Position numbers and translations under genes: made by a program. Of a stretch of DNA of 28,131 nucleotides, positions 1-8,539 are shown one piece after another. The notes under the pieces were generated by a model. That model ran no database searches, was not told where the DNA came from, and saw only the letters and a program-made list of their open reading frames with translations. Each line of letters starts with the position of its first letter. Position 1 is the first letter of the stretch. The DNA is taken from assembly GCA_964448645.1 (NCBI GenBank), contig CAYUZY010000011.1:1-28131 (forward strand), read 5' to 3'. Source of the stretch: GCA-2719315 sp964448645. Lineage in GTDB: Bacteria; Bacteroidota; Bacteroidia; Flavobacteriales; Flavobacteriaceae.

Positions 1-681
1 AATTACTAAAGTTCTTTCAAATTGACCTGTTCCTGCTTCATTAATCCTAAAATATGTAGATAACTCCATAGGACACTTTACCCCTTTCGGAATGTAACAA
101 AAAGACCCATCCGTAAAAACAGCACTATTTAAGGCTGCATAATAATTATCTTTTGGAGGCACGACAGTTCCCATGTATTTTTTAACCAAATCTGGATGCT
201 TTTTAATAGCTTCTGATATAGAACAAAAAATTATTCCTTTTTTTGCTAAAGTATCTTTAAATGTTGTTGCTACTGAAACTGAATCAACAACAATGTCTAA
301 AGCAACTCCAGCTAATTTTTTTTGTTCATCTATAGAAATTCCCAGTTTATTAAAAGTTTTTAATAATTCTGGATCAACTTCATCTAAGCTTTTATATTTA
401 TCTCTTTTTTTAGGAGCAGAATAATATGAAATAGATTGAAGATCAGGCTTTTTATATTTAACATTAGCCCATTCAGGTTCTGACATTTTCTTAAAATCCT
501 CAAATGATTTTAACCTCCATTTAGTCATCCAATTGGGTTCTCCTTTTTTTTCAGAAATCTTTTTTACAATATCTTCATTTAATCCTTTAGGAAAAGTGTC
601 AGACTCAATATCTGTATAAAATCCATATTCATACTCTTTAGTTTCTAATTCTTTTTTTAACTCTTCTTCAGTATATGCCAT
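1..681 (-). CDS. sufB: Fe-S cluster assembly protein SufB (N-terminal part, runs off the window)
   Basis: SufB is the scaffold subunit of the SufBC2D complex, which builds Fe-S clusters in the cytoplasm. The visible 227 codons start at an ATG at 681 and stay open to base 1, so roughly the N-terminal half of a protein of about 480 residues is present. Family landmarks are an N-terminal stretch with EPNWMTKWR, a central YYSAPKKRDKY segment, and CPMELSTYFRIN followed by GQFERTLVI near the left edge. The start lies 9 nt after the stop of the SufA/IscA-type gene on the same strand, so the two are surely one operon; the remaining suf genes would be expected beyond the left edge. No lesion is visible. 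Identification is confident; only the C-terminal half is unseen. Confidence 0.95.
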   Translation of the reverse strand, partial: MAYTEEELKKELETKEYEYGFYTDIESDTFPKGLNEDIVKKISEKKGEPNWMTKWRLKSFEDFKKMSEPEWANVKYKKPDLQSISYYSAPKKRDKYKSLDEVDPELLKTFNKLGISIDEQKKLAGVALDIVVDSVSVATTFKDTLAKKGIIFCSISEAIKKHPDLVKKYMGTVVPPKDNYYAALNSAVFTDGSFCYIPKGVKCPMELSTYFRINEAGTGQFERTLVI

Positions 682-690
682 ATCAAAATT

Positions 691-1020
691 TTATAAAGAA
701 AAACTTTCTCCACATCCACAAGTTCTTTGAGCATTTGGATTATTAAAAACAAACCCTTTACCATTTAAACCTCCAAAATATTCTAAAGTTGTTCCAATAA
801 GGTATAACAAACTCTTTTTATCGACAATAATTTTAATGTTATTGTCTTCATATACCTTATCCTCTACATTATAACTATTATCAAAATTAAGATCATATGA
901 TAACCCTGAGCATCCTCCACTTTTAACTCCCACTCTGACATAATCATTAATAGGATCATATCCTTCATCTTTCATTAATGAATAAACCTTGTCTTTAGCA
1001 GAATTAGCAACTTTTATCAT
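691..1020 (-). CDS. SufA/IscA-type Fe-S cluster carrier (HesB family)
   Basis: This 109-residue A-type carrier accepts Fe-S clusters from the Suf scaffold and passes them to target proteins. The three cluster-binding cysteines of the family are present: Cys37 in GGCSGLSYDL, and Cys101 and Cys103 in the C-terminal CGCGESF motif. Length is normal for the family. It is the first gene of the visible suf operon, with sufB starting 9 nt downstream. A perfect -7 box (TATATTTG, minus strand, 1037-1044) sits 16 nt before the ATG, so transcription probably starts just ahead of the gene. The A-type family is certain; whether to call it SufA, IscA or ErpA cannot be decided by sequence, although the position next to sufB favours SufA. 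Confidence 0.93.
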   Translation of the reverse strand: MIKVANSAKDKVYSLMKDEGYDPINDYVRVGVKSGGCSGLSYDLNFDNSYNVEDKVYEDNNIKIIVDKKSLLYLIGTTLEYFGGLNGKGFVFNNPNAQRTCGCGESFSL

Positions 1021-1036
1021 CAGTTTAAATTATATG

Positions 1037-1044
1037 CAAATATA
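1037..1044 (-). promoter_or_regulatory. Bacteroidota -7 promoter box for the suf operon
   Basis: Read on the minus strand the sequence is TATATTTG, an exact match to the Bacteroidota -7 consensus TAnnTTTG. It ends 16 nt before the start codon of the SufA-type gene. No TTTG-like -33 element is visible at the expected 19-21 nt spacing, so the call rests on the -7 box and its position. Confidence 0.45.
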
Positions 1045-1105
1045 ATTCATTTCTAGATATTTTATTTCTTAATTTGTTTGTTAATGTTTATTTTTAATAG
1101 GCTTT

Positions 1106-2437
1106 TCAATTCCACTTAGCAATAAAAACATCTTCTTTTCCGTAATTTTTTGAAAAAAATCCATCTTCACTATTACTAGAACCAACTATAATTACTGAAC
1201 CGTCTACAAGTTGAGTGAAATCATACCCAATATCTGTTCCTGTCCCTCCTATTGTTTGTTTTTCAACAAAAGTTCCGTTGGGAAGGGTTTTAATTAATAA
1301 AATATTACTGCCAATGTTTCCTTCTAAAGAAATATCTGTTGTATGTCCTAATAAGAAAAGACTTCCATCATCTAATTCCATAATAGATTTTCCAGAATCA
1401 AAATTTGAAGTCCCTAAATTTTCAATATTAAGAATTTCTCCTTTTTTAGTCATATTAACTAAAAAAAAATCTGACGACCCTAAAGGATTAGTGATATCTC
1501 CATCAAAACTGTTGGTTTGCCCTAAAACCATAACATTACCATAAGAATTCTCTATTACAGCTTGCCCTCCATCATATCCTTTTCCTCCAAATGATTTTTC
1601 CCAAAGAAGATTACCATTATTGTCTAATTTTATAACCCACATATCATAACTTCCTTTTGAATTAGATATTTCAAAATCATTGCTTTCTGATGTACCTATA
1701 ACAATGAAATCTCCATCTGAAGTTTGAATTGCATCATATGATCTATCATTATTAGTTCCTCCAAAATATTTTCTCCATCGTAAATTTCCATTTTTATCTA
1801 TTTTATGACACCAAAATTCACCAACACCATGTTTTTTATAAGTTATATTTTTTTTATCATCCATACCTAAACCATTAGATGCTGTTACATCCAAAAATCC
1901 ATTAAAAAAAAATCCTCCATCTAAAGTTGGAATAATATTATAAGCATGATCATGACCTGAAAAACCAAAACTCTTTTCCCAGATTATTTCTCCTTTTTTA
2001 TCAATTCTTATTATCCAATTATCATGCTGCCCTTTATTTAAAGAAACATCACCATCAGAACTTTTACTATAACCTAATAGAATAAATCCTTGGTCAGCTA
2101 GTTGAACTAAATCATAGCCCCTGTCATCATCACTTCCTCCATAAGTTTTTATATAATCTAATTTTAAGTCAGATTTAAATTTTAAAAATAAAATATCACT
2201 ATCATTTTTAGTCCTAAAATTTAAATCATTATCATTACTTTTTGTGTTACCTATAACTGCAAAACCACCGTCATAAGTTTTTATTATTGAATGAGCAATA
2301 TCCTCATTTGAACCTCCATAAGTATCAATAGTTCTAAATTGAGAATTGAAAGAAAATTTAACTGGTAAATTTGTTTCAAAGTTCTTTGAACAATTAATTA
2401 AAAAAACCAAAATAAAAAGTGTTTTAAAATTATTCAT
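1106..2437 (-). CDS. Repeat-containing lipoprotein, probable seven-bladed beta-propeller
   Basis: The 443-residue product starts with a lipoprotein signal (hydrophobic residues 5-15, lipobox LINC with Cys16), so it should be anchored to the outer or inner membrane facing the periplasm or the cell surface. The mature part consists of about seven repeats of 50-60 residues. Each repeat has a signature like GG(S/T)..D.gyd...T.DGGF.viG.t.S.DGD, often followed by D.W(I/V).K.D..G...W.K.FGG. The seven GG.-D units suggest a seven-bladed propeller of the kind found in Bacteroidota surface proteins with PQQ- or Kelch-like folds. No catalytic residues can be named. It overlaps the upstream lipoprotein gene by 4 nt (stop and start share ATGA), so the two are translationally coupled. 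The function is unknown; binding of a polymer or partner protein is an inference from the fold. Confidence 0.8.
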   Translation of the reverse strand: MNNFKTLFILVFLINCSKNFETNLPVKFSFNSQFRTIDTYGGSNEDIAHSIIKTYDGGFAVIGNTKSNDNDLNFRTKNDSDILFLKFKSDLKLDYIKTYGGSDDDRGYDLVQLADQGFILLGYSKSSDGDVSLNKGQHDNWIIRIDKKGEIIWEKSFGFSGHDHAYNIIPTLDGGFFFNGFLDVTASNGLGMDDKKNITYKKHGVGEFWCHKIDKNGNLRWRKYFGGTNNDRSYDAIQTSDGDFIVIGTSESNDFEISNSKGSYDMWVIKLDNNGNLLWEKSFGGKGYDGGQAVIENSYGNVMVLGQTNSFDGDITNPLGSSDFFLVNMTKKGEILNIENLGTSNFDSGKSIMELDDGSLFLLGHTTDISLEGNIGSNILLIKTLPNGTFVEKQTIGGTGTDIGYDFTQLVDGSVIIVGSSNSEDGFFSKNYGKEDVFIAKWN

Positions 2438-3702
2438 AAATCATTAGAAGATTTAACTATAAAAAGACCCGAATTAATATCACTTATTAATATTACACCA
2501 CTTGAAAAAAAAGGATAAACGTTCCAAGCTCCAAAAAAATTTGTTGAATTATCAGAAGGGTATGTGTCAAAAAAACCCTCTTCTTGCAATTCTTTATCAT
2601 TAATATTTTTAATGTCTACAACTCTCATGCCTGCAGTATAGTTTGCCATATAAAGCTTTGATTCCTTGACATATAAATTATGATCAATTGAAGTTAATTG
2701 ACCATAATAAATATTATGAATTATTGGGTTTTCAAGATTTTGAATATCGAAAACCCTTGTTTTAGTTCTGTGTCCAATATTTAATTCATCCAACTCATCC
2801 CCTAAAAAAAAATACTTATGATCATTACTAAGCCACCCTTGATGAGTATACCCTGAATTAGAATATTCAATTGAAGAAATCAATTCAGGGTTTTTTTTAT
2901 CAGAAACATCTAGAATAATTATCTGATTATTTTCTCCTCCTATACTATTACTTCCAAATAAAATTTCTTTTCCTTTAAATCTTGTATCTGGACCATTATA
3001 TTTGACTACTTGTGCATCATGAGTGTATGATGAAAATGAATACCCTCCAACTATAGATGGATTTAAGGGAGAATTAATATCAATAAAAGCTGGGCCTCCA
3101 TCAAATAAATTTGATCCTAAAACATATGCATAACCAGACTCTTCATTTATTGCAATATTATGAGCATTACCAAATGCGTTTAAATTAACATCAGAAGCAA
3201 AAATTTGTTCAGTTTTAACACTTCTTAATTTTCTTAAATCAAAAACTTGCAAACCATGACCGGGTGCCTCACTAACTATAAACGCATAATCTTTATAAAC
3301 TTTTATATCCCTCCAAGAACTATTTACAGTAGCAGATGGCAGTTTTCCTAGATATACAGGAATCTCAGGGTTAGAAATGTCTACAAAAGCTGTTCCATCA
3401 TCTAATCCCATTAATGCATATTCCTTTCCATCTATAGAGTCAGTCCATCCCCAACTATCGTTTCCCTCAATACTTTCAAAATATTCTATAGGTATTCTAG
3501 AAAGCAAATCATATCCATTACAAGGATAAATTCCTGCAAATCCATTTTCACAATAACTTTTTCCTTCAATAGTTTTATCATCATCTATATTTTTTATAGG
3601 TTCTGATAGATCATCTGAAATGGAAATGACTTCATCAATATCTTTTTTTGAACAAGAGTTAAATAAATAAACTAACCCTAATAGAAAAAATAATTTTCTC
3701 AT
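2434..3702 (-). CDS. Choice-of-anchor B family lipoprotein with LVIVD-type repeats
   Basis: The 422-residue product has a lipoprotein signal (MRKLFFLLGLVYLFNSC, Cys17). The mature N-terminus carries CENGFAGIYPCNGYDLLSRI followed by a W-rich SWGWTD segment, the hallmark of choice-of-anchor B proteins. The rest contains repeated units such as AFVDISNPE.PVYLGKLP, LQVFDLRKLRSV, AFIDINSPLNPSIVGGY, IIILDVSDKKNPELI and MRVVDIKNI. These resemble the LVIVD repeats that build beta-propellers. The family is common in marine bacteria, with no established biochemical role. It is the first gene of a two-gene lipoprotein operon, sharing an ATGA overlap with the repeat lipoprotein that follows. It diverges from thiL across only 46 nt, which must hold both promoters. 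Two cysteines (in CENG and YPCNG) could form a disulfide after export. Confidence 0.88.
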   Translation of the reverse strand: MRKLFFLLGLVYLFNSCSKKDIDEVISISDDLSEPIKNIDDDKTIEGKSYCENGFAGIYPCNGYDLLSRIPIEYFESIEGNDSWGWTDSIDGKEYALMGLDDGTAFVDISNPEIPVYLGKLPSATVNSSWRDIKVYKDYAFIVSEAPGHGLQVFDLRKLRSVKTEQIFASDVNLNAFGNAHNIAINEESGYAYVLGSNLFDGGPAFIDINSPLNPSIVGGYSFSSYTHDAQVVKYNGPDTRFKGKEILFGSNSIGGENNQIIILDVSDKKNPELISSIEYSNSGYTHQGWLSNDHKYFFLGDELDELNIGHRTKTRVFDIQNLENPIIHNIYYGQLTSIDHNLYVKESKLYMANYTAGMRVVDIKNINDKELQEEGFFDTYPSDNSTNFFGAWNVYPFFSSGVILISDINSGLFIVKSSNDL

Positions 3703-3748
3703 AAAAACAAATTCAATTGATAAAAATTAAATGACTTAATTTTATAAA

Positions 3749-4795
3749 ATGTTTGAAAACAAAGATACACCCAAAACTCCATTATCCGATTATGGTGAAT
3801 TTGCTCTAATAGAACATTTAACTAACTCTTTTAAACTTAAAAATAAATCAAGTATTATTGGAATTGGTGATGATTCAGCAGTTATTAGTTATAAATCTAA
3901 ACTAAGTTTAATAACCTCAGACATTCTTATTGAGGGAGTTCATTTTGATCTATCTTATATGCCATTAAAACATCTTGGATATAAATCAGTTATTGTAAAT
4001 CTTTCTGATATATATGCCATGAATGGAGACGCTAAACAAATTATTGTTTCTATTGCTGCCTCCAATCATTTTACAGTTGAATCCTTAGAAGAATTATACT
4101 CAGGAATTGAATTAGCATGTAAAAATTTTAAAGTTGATTTAGTTGGCGGTGATACTTCCTCTAGCACAAAAGGTTTAATTATATCTATAACAGCTTTTGG
4201 AGAATCAAAAAAAAATAACATAACAACAAGATCTGGTTCTAAATCTAATGACTTATTAGTTGTTAGTGGTGACCTGGGTGGGGCATATATGGGATTACAA
4301 GTTTTAGAAAGAGAAAAGGCTGTTTTTAAAACTAATCCTAAATCTCAACCTGATTTAAGTGGATATTCTTACTCTATAGGAAGGCAACTTAAACCAGAAG
4401 CAAGAAAAGATATTGTAAAATTATTTAAAGAAATAAATATCCTTCCTACCTCAATGATTGATATAAGTGATGGTCTCTCTTCAGAGATAATTCACCTAGC
4501 AAAAGCTTCAAAAAAGGGTTTTATAATTTATGAAGAAAAGTTGCCAATTGATCCTGAAGTAATTAAAATATCTGAAGAATTCAAAATAAATCCATTGACT
4601 TCGGCTTTAAATGGGGGTGAAGATTATGAACTATTATTTACAATTAAACAAAAAGATTATAATAAAATTAAAGACAGTAAACAATTAACGGTAATAGGAC
4701 ATGTTATCGATGATCCTATGAATTGTAATCTGATTAATTTGAAAGGAGAACAAATTAAACTTGTTGCTCAAGGTTGGAAAAATTTTGAAGAATAA
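3749..4795 (+). CDS. thiL: Thiamine-monophosphate kinase ThiL
   Basis: ThiL phosphorylates thiamine monophosphate with ATP to give thiamine diphosphate, the active cofactor, in the cytoplasm. The 348-residue product has the AIR-synthase/ThiL fold markers in order: IGIGDDSAVI near the N-terminus (ATP and metal ligands), ITSDILIEGVHFD, NLSDIYAMNGDA, LVGGDTSSS, DISDGLSSEI, and NGGEDYELLF in the C-terminal half. These acidic motifs bind Mg2+ and the phosphates, and all are intact. Length is normal. It is a single gene, divergent from the lipoprotein operon and convergent with the ZIP transporter, whose stop lies only 3 nt away. No TPP riboswitch is seen in the 46-nt upstream gap, which is too short to hold one. 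Confidence 0.95.
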   Translation: MFENKDTPKTPLSDYGEFALIEHLTNSFKLKNKSSIIGIGDDSAVISYKSKLSLITSDILIEGVHFDLSYMPLKHLGYKSVIVNLSDIYAMNGDAKQIIVSIAASNHFTVESLEELYSGIELACKNFKVDLVGGDTSSSTKGLIISITAFGESKKNNITTRSGSKSNDLLVVSGDLGGAYMGLQVLEREKAVFKTNPKSQPDLSGYSYSIGRQLKPEARKDIVKLFKEINILPTSMIDISDGLSSEIIHLAKASKKGFIIYEEKLPIDPEVIKISEEFKINPLTSALNGGEDYELLFTIKQKDYNKIKDSKQLTVIGHVIDDPMNCNLINLKGEQIKLVAQGWKNFEE

Positions 4796-4798
4796 AGT

Positions 4799-5614
4799 TT
4801 ATCCTAGGGCCACATCCAAGGTCATCATAACAATAAATCCAAGAATAAATCCTAAGGTCGCTATATCAGTATTATTTTCCAATTGAGTTTCAGGAATCAC
4901 TTCCTCTACAACAACAAATATCATAGCTCCAGCAGCAAATGCTAAAGCATAAGGAAGAATTGGTGTAAAAAATGTTACTGCTACTGCTCCCAAAACTGCA
5001 GCTACAGGCTCAACAATAGCTGACATTTGTCCATACCAAAAACTCTTAAATCTTGAAGCTCCTTGTCTTCTCATTGGCATAGAAACAGCTATCCCCTCAG
5101 GAAAATTTTGAATTCCAATTCCTAAAGCCAAAGCAACTGCCCCTGATAATGATGCTTCAGGTATTCCAGCAGCTACCCCTCCAAATAAAACACCCACAGC
5201 CAAACCTTCTGGGATATTATGTAAAGTAATCGCTAAAACTAAAAGAGTTGTTCGATGCCATGGTGTTTTTATACCCTCACTTTCTTTAAAATTAATATGA
5301 ATATGAGGTAAAACTTTATCTAATGCAAAAATAAAAATTGCACCTAAACCAAAACCAACTGCAGCAGGAATTACCTTTACAAACCCTTCTCCCTCGCTCA
5401 TTTCAATACCAGGAGCCAATAAACTCCAAAAGCTTGCAGCAACCATAACTCCTCCAGTAAAACCAAGCATCGCATCTAAAAATGTTCTGTTCATAGTTTT
5501 AACAAAAAAAACTAAAGAGGCTCCAAGGGCTGTTAATCCCCAAGTAAATAAAGTTGCTATAAAAGCTGCTTTTATAGGGTTAAGAGATTCAAAAAAATCT
5601 AAAATCTGATCCAT
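4799..5614 (-). CDS. ZIP family divalent metal transporter
   Basis: The 271-residue, strongly hydrophobic protein has about eight transmembrane segments and belongs to the ZIP family, which imports zinc or other divalent metals across the inner membrane. The metal-site motifs are clear: HNIPEGLAVG (His132, Asn133, Glu136) in one membrane helix and QNFPEGIAVSMPMRR (Asn170, Glu173) in the next, followed by a helix with IVEPVA (Glu202). The loop between residues 101 and 121 contains the His-bearing LPHIHINF, a typical metal-rich loop. The sequence resembles the GufA/ZupT branch, but substrate (Zn, Fe or Mn) cannot be read from sequence. It is monocistronic, convergent with thiL, and divergent from crtY across 95 nt with a separate -7 box for each direction. 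No Zur or Fur box could be recognised. Confidence 0.9.
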   Translation of the reverse strand: MDQILDFFESLNPIKAAFIATLFTWGLTALGASLVFFVKTMNRTFLDAMLGFTGGVMVAASFWSLLAPGIEMSEGEGFVKVIPAAVGFGLGAIFIFALDKVLPHIHINFKESEGIKTPWHRTTLLVLAITLHNIPEGLAVGVLFGGVAAGIPEASLSGAVALALGIGIQNFPEGIAVSMPMRRQGASRFKSFWYGQMSAIVEPVAAVLGAVAVTFFTPILPYALAFAAGAMIFVVVEEVIPETQLENNTDIATLGFILGFIVMMTLDVALG

Positions 5615-5630
5615 GAATTTTTATTGATGC

Positions 5631-5638
5631 CAAATTTA
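5631..5638 (-). promoter_or_regulatory. Bacteroidota -7 promoter box for the ZIP transporter
   Basis: On the minus strand this reads TAAATTTG, an exact TAnnTTTG match ending 16 nt before the ZIP start codon. No clear -33 TTTG is seen upstream. Confidence 0.45.
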
Positions 5639-5691
5639 GTTCTAAAAACATTTAGAATGAATTTAAATATTTAAACTTTAAAAAATTAAAT

Positions 5692-5699
5692 TACTTTTG
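5692..5699 (+). promoter_or_regulatory. Bacteroidota -7 promoter box for crtY
   Basis: The sequence TACTTTTG is an exact TAnnTTTG match ending 10 nt before the crtY ATG. It would give an almost leaderless mRNA. No TTTG-like -33 element is visible at the usual spacing. Confidence 0.45.
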
Positions 5700-5709
5700 A
5701 TTTCTTCTT

Positions 5710-6867
5710 ATGGATAAAAATATTTATGACTATATAATTTGTGGAGGAGGTGCTTCAGGATTGATTCTTGCAAGTTCAATGTTAAATGATAAATACTTTT
5801 CAAATAAAAAAATTTTACTAATTGAAAAAGAAAACAAAAATTTAAATGATAGAACTTGGAGTTTTTGGGAAGAAAAAAATGGAAAATTTGATGACTTAGT
5901 ATCTAAATCATGGTCCATTGCTAAATTTAAATCCTCAAATACTAATCTAAAATTTAATTTAGAACCTTTTGTTTATAAAACAATTAGATCAAATGATTTT
6001 TACAAAAAATTGTTTGGCAAAATCAAATTAAGTAAACAAATACAAATTGTAAACCTTGAAGTAAAAAAAATTATAAATAAAAAAAATGAAGTTATTGTTC
6101 AAACTAAATCCAAAGAATATATTGGTAAATATGTTTTTTCTAGTATTCTAGAAAAAAATAAATTAAAAGACTCTTCATTCCCTTATTTAAAACAACATTT
6201 TGAAGGATGGTTTATTAAAACTAAAAAACCTTTCTTTAATGAAAATGAAACTACATTAATGGATTTTAGTATAAATCAAACAACTGATACTAGATTTATG
6301 TACATACTACCTTTTAAATCTAATGAAGCATTAGTTGAATTTACTTTGTTTTCTAAGTTAATTTTAAAAAAACCTGAATATGAAAAAGTTTTAAAAACAT
6401 ATCTTAATAATAAAGGAATAAATTCCTATGAAATTATTGAAAAAGAAGAAGGCGTTATCCCAATGACTTGTTACCCTTTTGAAAAACATAATGATTCAAG
6501 ACTTTTATTTATTGGTACAGCTGGAGGTTGGACTAAAGCTAGTTCTGGTTATACTTTTAAAAATATTATAAACAAAACTGAATTATTAATTGATTTTCTT
6601 AAAAAAGAAAATAACTTAAAAAAGTTCAATAGCAAATCCAGATTTAATTTTTATGATTTAGTTTTAATAGATGTATTATTCAATTATAATCATTTAGGTC
6701 ACGAAATTTTCTCAAGTTTATTTAAAAATAATACCCCAAATAAAGTATTTAAGTTTTTAGATGAAACAACAAATTTTTTAGATGAATTGAAAATAATGTA
6801 TTCCTTTCCATGGTCTATTAAAATTTTGTTTATAAAAGCCTTATTAAAGAATTTATTTAAATCTTAA
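5710..6867 (+). CDS. crtY: Lycopene beta-cyclase CrtY
   Basis: Lycopene cyclase closes the ends of lycopene to give beta-carotene, precursor of zeaxanthin-type pigments and, after cleavage, of retinal. The 385-residue product begins with a Rossmann dinucleotide-binding motif (IICGGGASGL, residues 9-18) and then DRTWSFWEE, typical of CrtY. A GVIPMTCYPF segment and FIGTAGGWTKASSGYTF lie in the C-terminal half, matching the flavoprotein cyclase signature. Length is normal for bacterial CrtY. The gene is convergent with the polyprenyl diphosphate synthase and overlaps it by 4 nt. No other carotenoid gene (crtB, crtI, blh) or rhodopsin gene is visible in the window, so the pathway must be completed elsewhere. 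The N-terminal half is especially rich in Lys and Asn, in line with the AT-rich genome. Confidence 0.92.
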   Translation: MDKNIYDYIICGGGASGLILASSMLNDKYFSNKKILLIEKENKNLNDRTWSFWEEKNGKFDDLVSKSWSIAKFKSSNTNLKFNLEPFVYKTIRSNDFYKKLFGKIKLSKQIQIVNLEVKKIINKKNEVIVQTKSKEYIGKYVFSSILEKNKLKDSSFPYLKQHFEGWFIKTKKPFFNENETTLMDFSINQTTDTRFMYILPFKSNEALVEFTLFSKLILKKPEYEKVLKTYLNNKGINSYEIIEKEEGVIPMTCYPFEKHNDSRLLFIGTAGGWTKASSGYTFKNIINKTELLIDFLKKENNLKKFNSKSRFNFYDLVLIDVLFNYNHLGHEIFSSLFKNNTPNKVFKFLDETTNFLDELKIMYSFPWSIKILFIKALLKNLFKS

Positions 6868-7832
6868 AAAGAAATATAGTTATCTACGAAATCTATTAAT
6901 ATCTTTTTCTTTCCCTTTAAAATTGAAATCTCATTAATTTTTTTCTTTGCTTGCTCTAAATATTCTTTTATCAAAACCTTTGTTTCTAACTTTGCTCCAG
7001 AATCAGTATAAATTCTTTTTACATCATTAATCTTATTGTTATTATTTCCATGATACGAACCAGAAAAATATTTTTTTAAAAGAGCTTTATTCTGGTTTGA
7101 AGTCTTTGAATAAGCATTATGAAATAATATGGTTTTTTTATTTTCTAAGATATCTCCTCCTATTTTTTTTCCAAAAGATTTTACATCTCCATAAACATCT
7201 AAAAAATCATCTTTAATTTGAAATGCTAATCCTATAATAATTCCAAAATCATAAATTAATTGAGAATCAATTTTTGATGCCCCAGCTGTAATTGCACCCA
7301 TCTTTAGAGAACATGCAATTAAAACCGCTGTTTTTAATTTTATCATTTTAATATAATCCTCTAAAGTAACTTTTTCATTAGTTTCAAAATTTATATCCAA
7401 TTGTTGTCCTTCACAGACTTCGAGAGCAGTTTTATTTAATAATTCAAAAAGCAATATGTGTAATTCACTTTTATAATGCTGTAGAAACTCGTATGATTTT
7501 ATAAGCATTGCATCTCCTGATAAAATTGCCGCATTAATATTCCATTTCTCGTGTACAGTAGCTTTTCCTCTTCTTAAAGGTGCTGAGTCCATAATATCAT
7601 CATGCATTAAAGTGAAATTATGGAAAAGCTCAACCGAAAGGGCTGCAGGTAAAGAATCTTTTATTTCTCCTCCAAAGCAATCAGCAGAAATTAATGTTAA
7701 TATCGGTCTAAACCTCTTTCCTTTAAGATTTAATAAATAATTTATAGGTTCATATAAATTAGATTTAGACTTTGTTAAATTTTGAGAATCTAAATATTCA
7801 AGAAAAGATTTTCTGTAAAAATCAATCATCAT
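6864..7832 (-). CDS. Polyprenyl diphosphate synthase (short-chain, FPP/GGPP type)
   Basis: The enzyme condenses isopentenyl diphosphate with allylic diphosphates to make C15 or C20 prenyl diphosphates for carotenoids and quinones. Both aspartate-rich motifs are present: the first is HDDIMDSAPLRRG (DDxxD, with no insertion) and the second is QIKDDFLDVYGD. The GKRFRP and GDAML segments are also typical. Phe at the fifth position before the first motif is compatible with a short product, but FPP and GGPP cannot be separated by eye. I chose the ATG at 7832 (322 residues). A TTG 12 codons upstream would add residues not expected in the family, and the next codon (7829) is also ATG. It overlaps the end of crtY by 4 nt tail to tail and diverges from the tetR efflux operon. 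Confidence 0.9.
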   Translation of the reverse strand: MMIDFYRKSFLEYLDSQNLTKSKSNLYEPINYLLNLKGKRFRPILTLISADCFGGEIKDSLPAALSVELFHNFTLMHDDIMDSAPLRRGKATVHEKWNINAAILSGDAMLIKSYEFLQHYKSELHILLFELLNKTALEVCEGQQLDINFETNEKVTLEDYIKMIKLKTAVLIACSLKMGAITAGASKIDSQLIYDFGIIIGLAFQIKDDFLDVYGDVKSFGKKIGGDILENKKTILFHNAYSKTSNQNKALLKKYFSGSYHGNNNNKINDVKRIYTDSGAKLETKVLIKEYLEQAKKKINEISILKGKKKILIDFVDNYISF

Positions 7833-7891
7833 TTTTTTGTAAAAATAGCCAATTTGAATTATAATCAAATAAATAAAACTTTGGAAACTCT

Positions 7892-7923
7892 TTTGGTTTA
7901 TATAGTTTATTTGTTTAATTTCG
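7892..7923 (+). promoter_or_regulatory. Promoter of the tetR-efflux operon
   Basis: A TTTG at 7892-7895 and TAATTTCG at 7916-7923 are separated by exactly 20 nt. This matches the Bacteroidota promoter layout TTTG-N19-21-TAnnTTTG with one mismatch (C for T) in the -7 box. The -7 box ends 10 nt before the TetR ATG. It is the only promoter in the window for which I see both elements. A TetR operator overlapping it is likely, but I could not identify a convincing palindrome. Confidence 0.55.
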
Positions 7924-7933
7924 CAACCTTATT

Positions 7934-8539
7934 ATGAAAAAAGAAATAATAAAAATTACTACAGAACTTTTTCTCTCTCTAGGGTTTAAAAGCATTACAA
8001 TGGATGACATATCAAAAAAAATGGGTATTTCAAAAAAAACCCTTTATGAATATTTTGAAAATAAAGAAATGTTGGTTAGAGCCTCTACTAGCATGAAATA
8101 TACTGAAGTAATGAATAGCATCATTGAAATTAAAAAAACTGCAAAAGACCCTATAATGGAAGTTTATCTTATAAAGAAAGAGTTGTTGCAACATCTTAGT
8201 AATGAAACAACTTCTCCTCAATACCAACTTCAAAAATATTATCCAGAAATATATCATGAATTAAAAGAAAAAGAATTTAAAATTTTTAACAAAATGTTTA
8301 AAGCAAGTCTTAAAAAAGGCATAAAAATGCGTCTTTTTAGAAAAGAAATTCGAATAAACTTTATAACCAGAATTTATTTTAATGGCCTAAGAGGTATAAG
8401 AGATATAAATCTTTTCCCATTAGATAAATACAAAATTGATGAATTAATTACAGATTTTTTTGAATATCATTTAAGAGCAATTTCAACAAAAAAAGGTTTA
8501 TCTCTTCTTAAAAATTATAAACAAAAATATAGCTCATGA
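7934..8539 (+). CDS. TetR family transcriptional regulator of the efflux operon
   Basis: The 201-residue protein has a TetR-type N-terminal helix-turn-helix at about residues 7-47 (elements FLSLGFKSITMDDISKK and GISKKTLYEYFENKEML), including the family-typical K.TLY.YF..KE. The C-terminal part is a helical ligand-binding and dimerisation domain with no recognisable ligand signature. It is the first gene of the four-gene efflux operon; its stop and the start of the TolC-type gene overlap in ATGA. By analogy with other TetR-RND operons it most likely represses its own operon and is released by a substrate of the pump. That is inference from position. The -7 box is only 10 nt upstream, so repression by promoter occlusion would be easy. 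Confidence 0.9.
   Translation: MKKEIIKITTELFLSLGFKSITMDDISKKMGISKKTLYEYFENKEMLVRASTSMKYTEVMNSIIEIKKTAKDPIMEVYLIKKELLQHLSNETTSPQYQLQKYYPEIYHELKEKEFKIFNKMFKASLKKGIKMRLFRKEIRINFITRIYFNGLRGIRDINLFPLDKYKIDELITDFFEYHLRAISTKKGLSLLKNYKQKYSS

Noticed and set aside
173..424. An 83-codon open frame on the plus strand.
   Set aside because: It is antisense to sufB, whose protein sequence is clearly conserved; the plus-strand product resembles nothing.
1215..1544. A 109-codon plus-strand frame inside the repeat lipoprotein gene.
   Set aside because: It is a shadow of the opposite strand: its Pro/Ser/Lys-rich product mirrors the repeats and has no features of its own.
3703..3748. TPP riboswitch ahead of thiL.
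   Set aside because: The gap is only 46 nt and lacks the conserved CUGAGA-type core.
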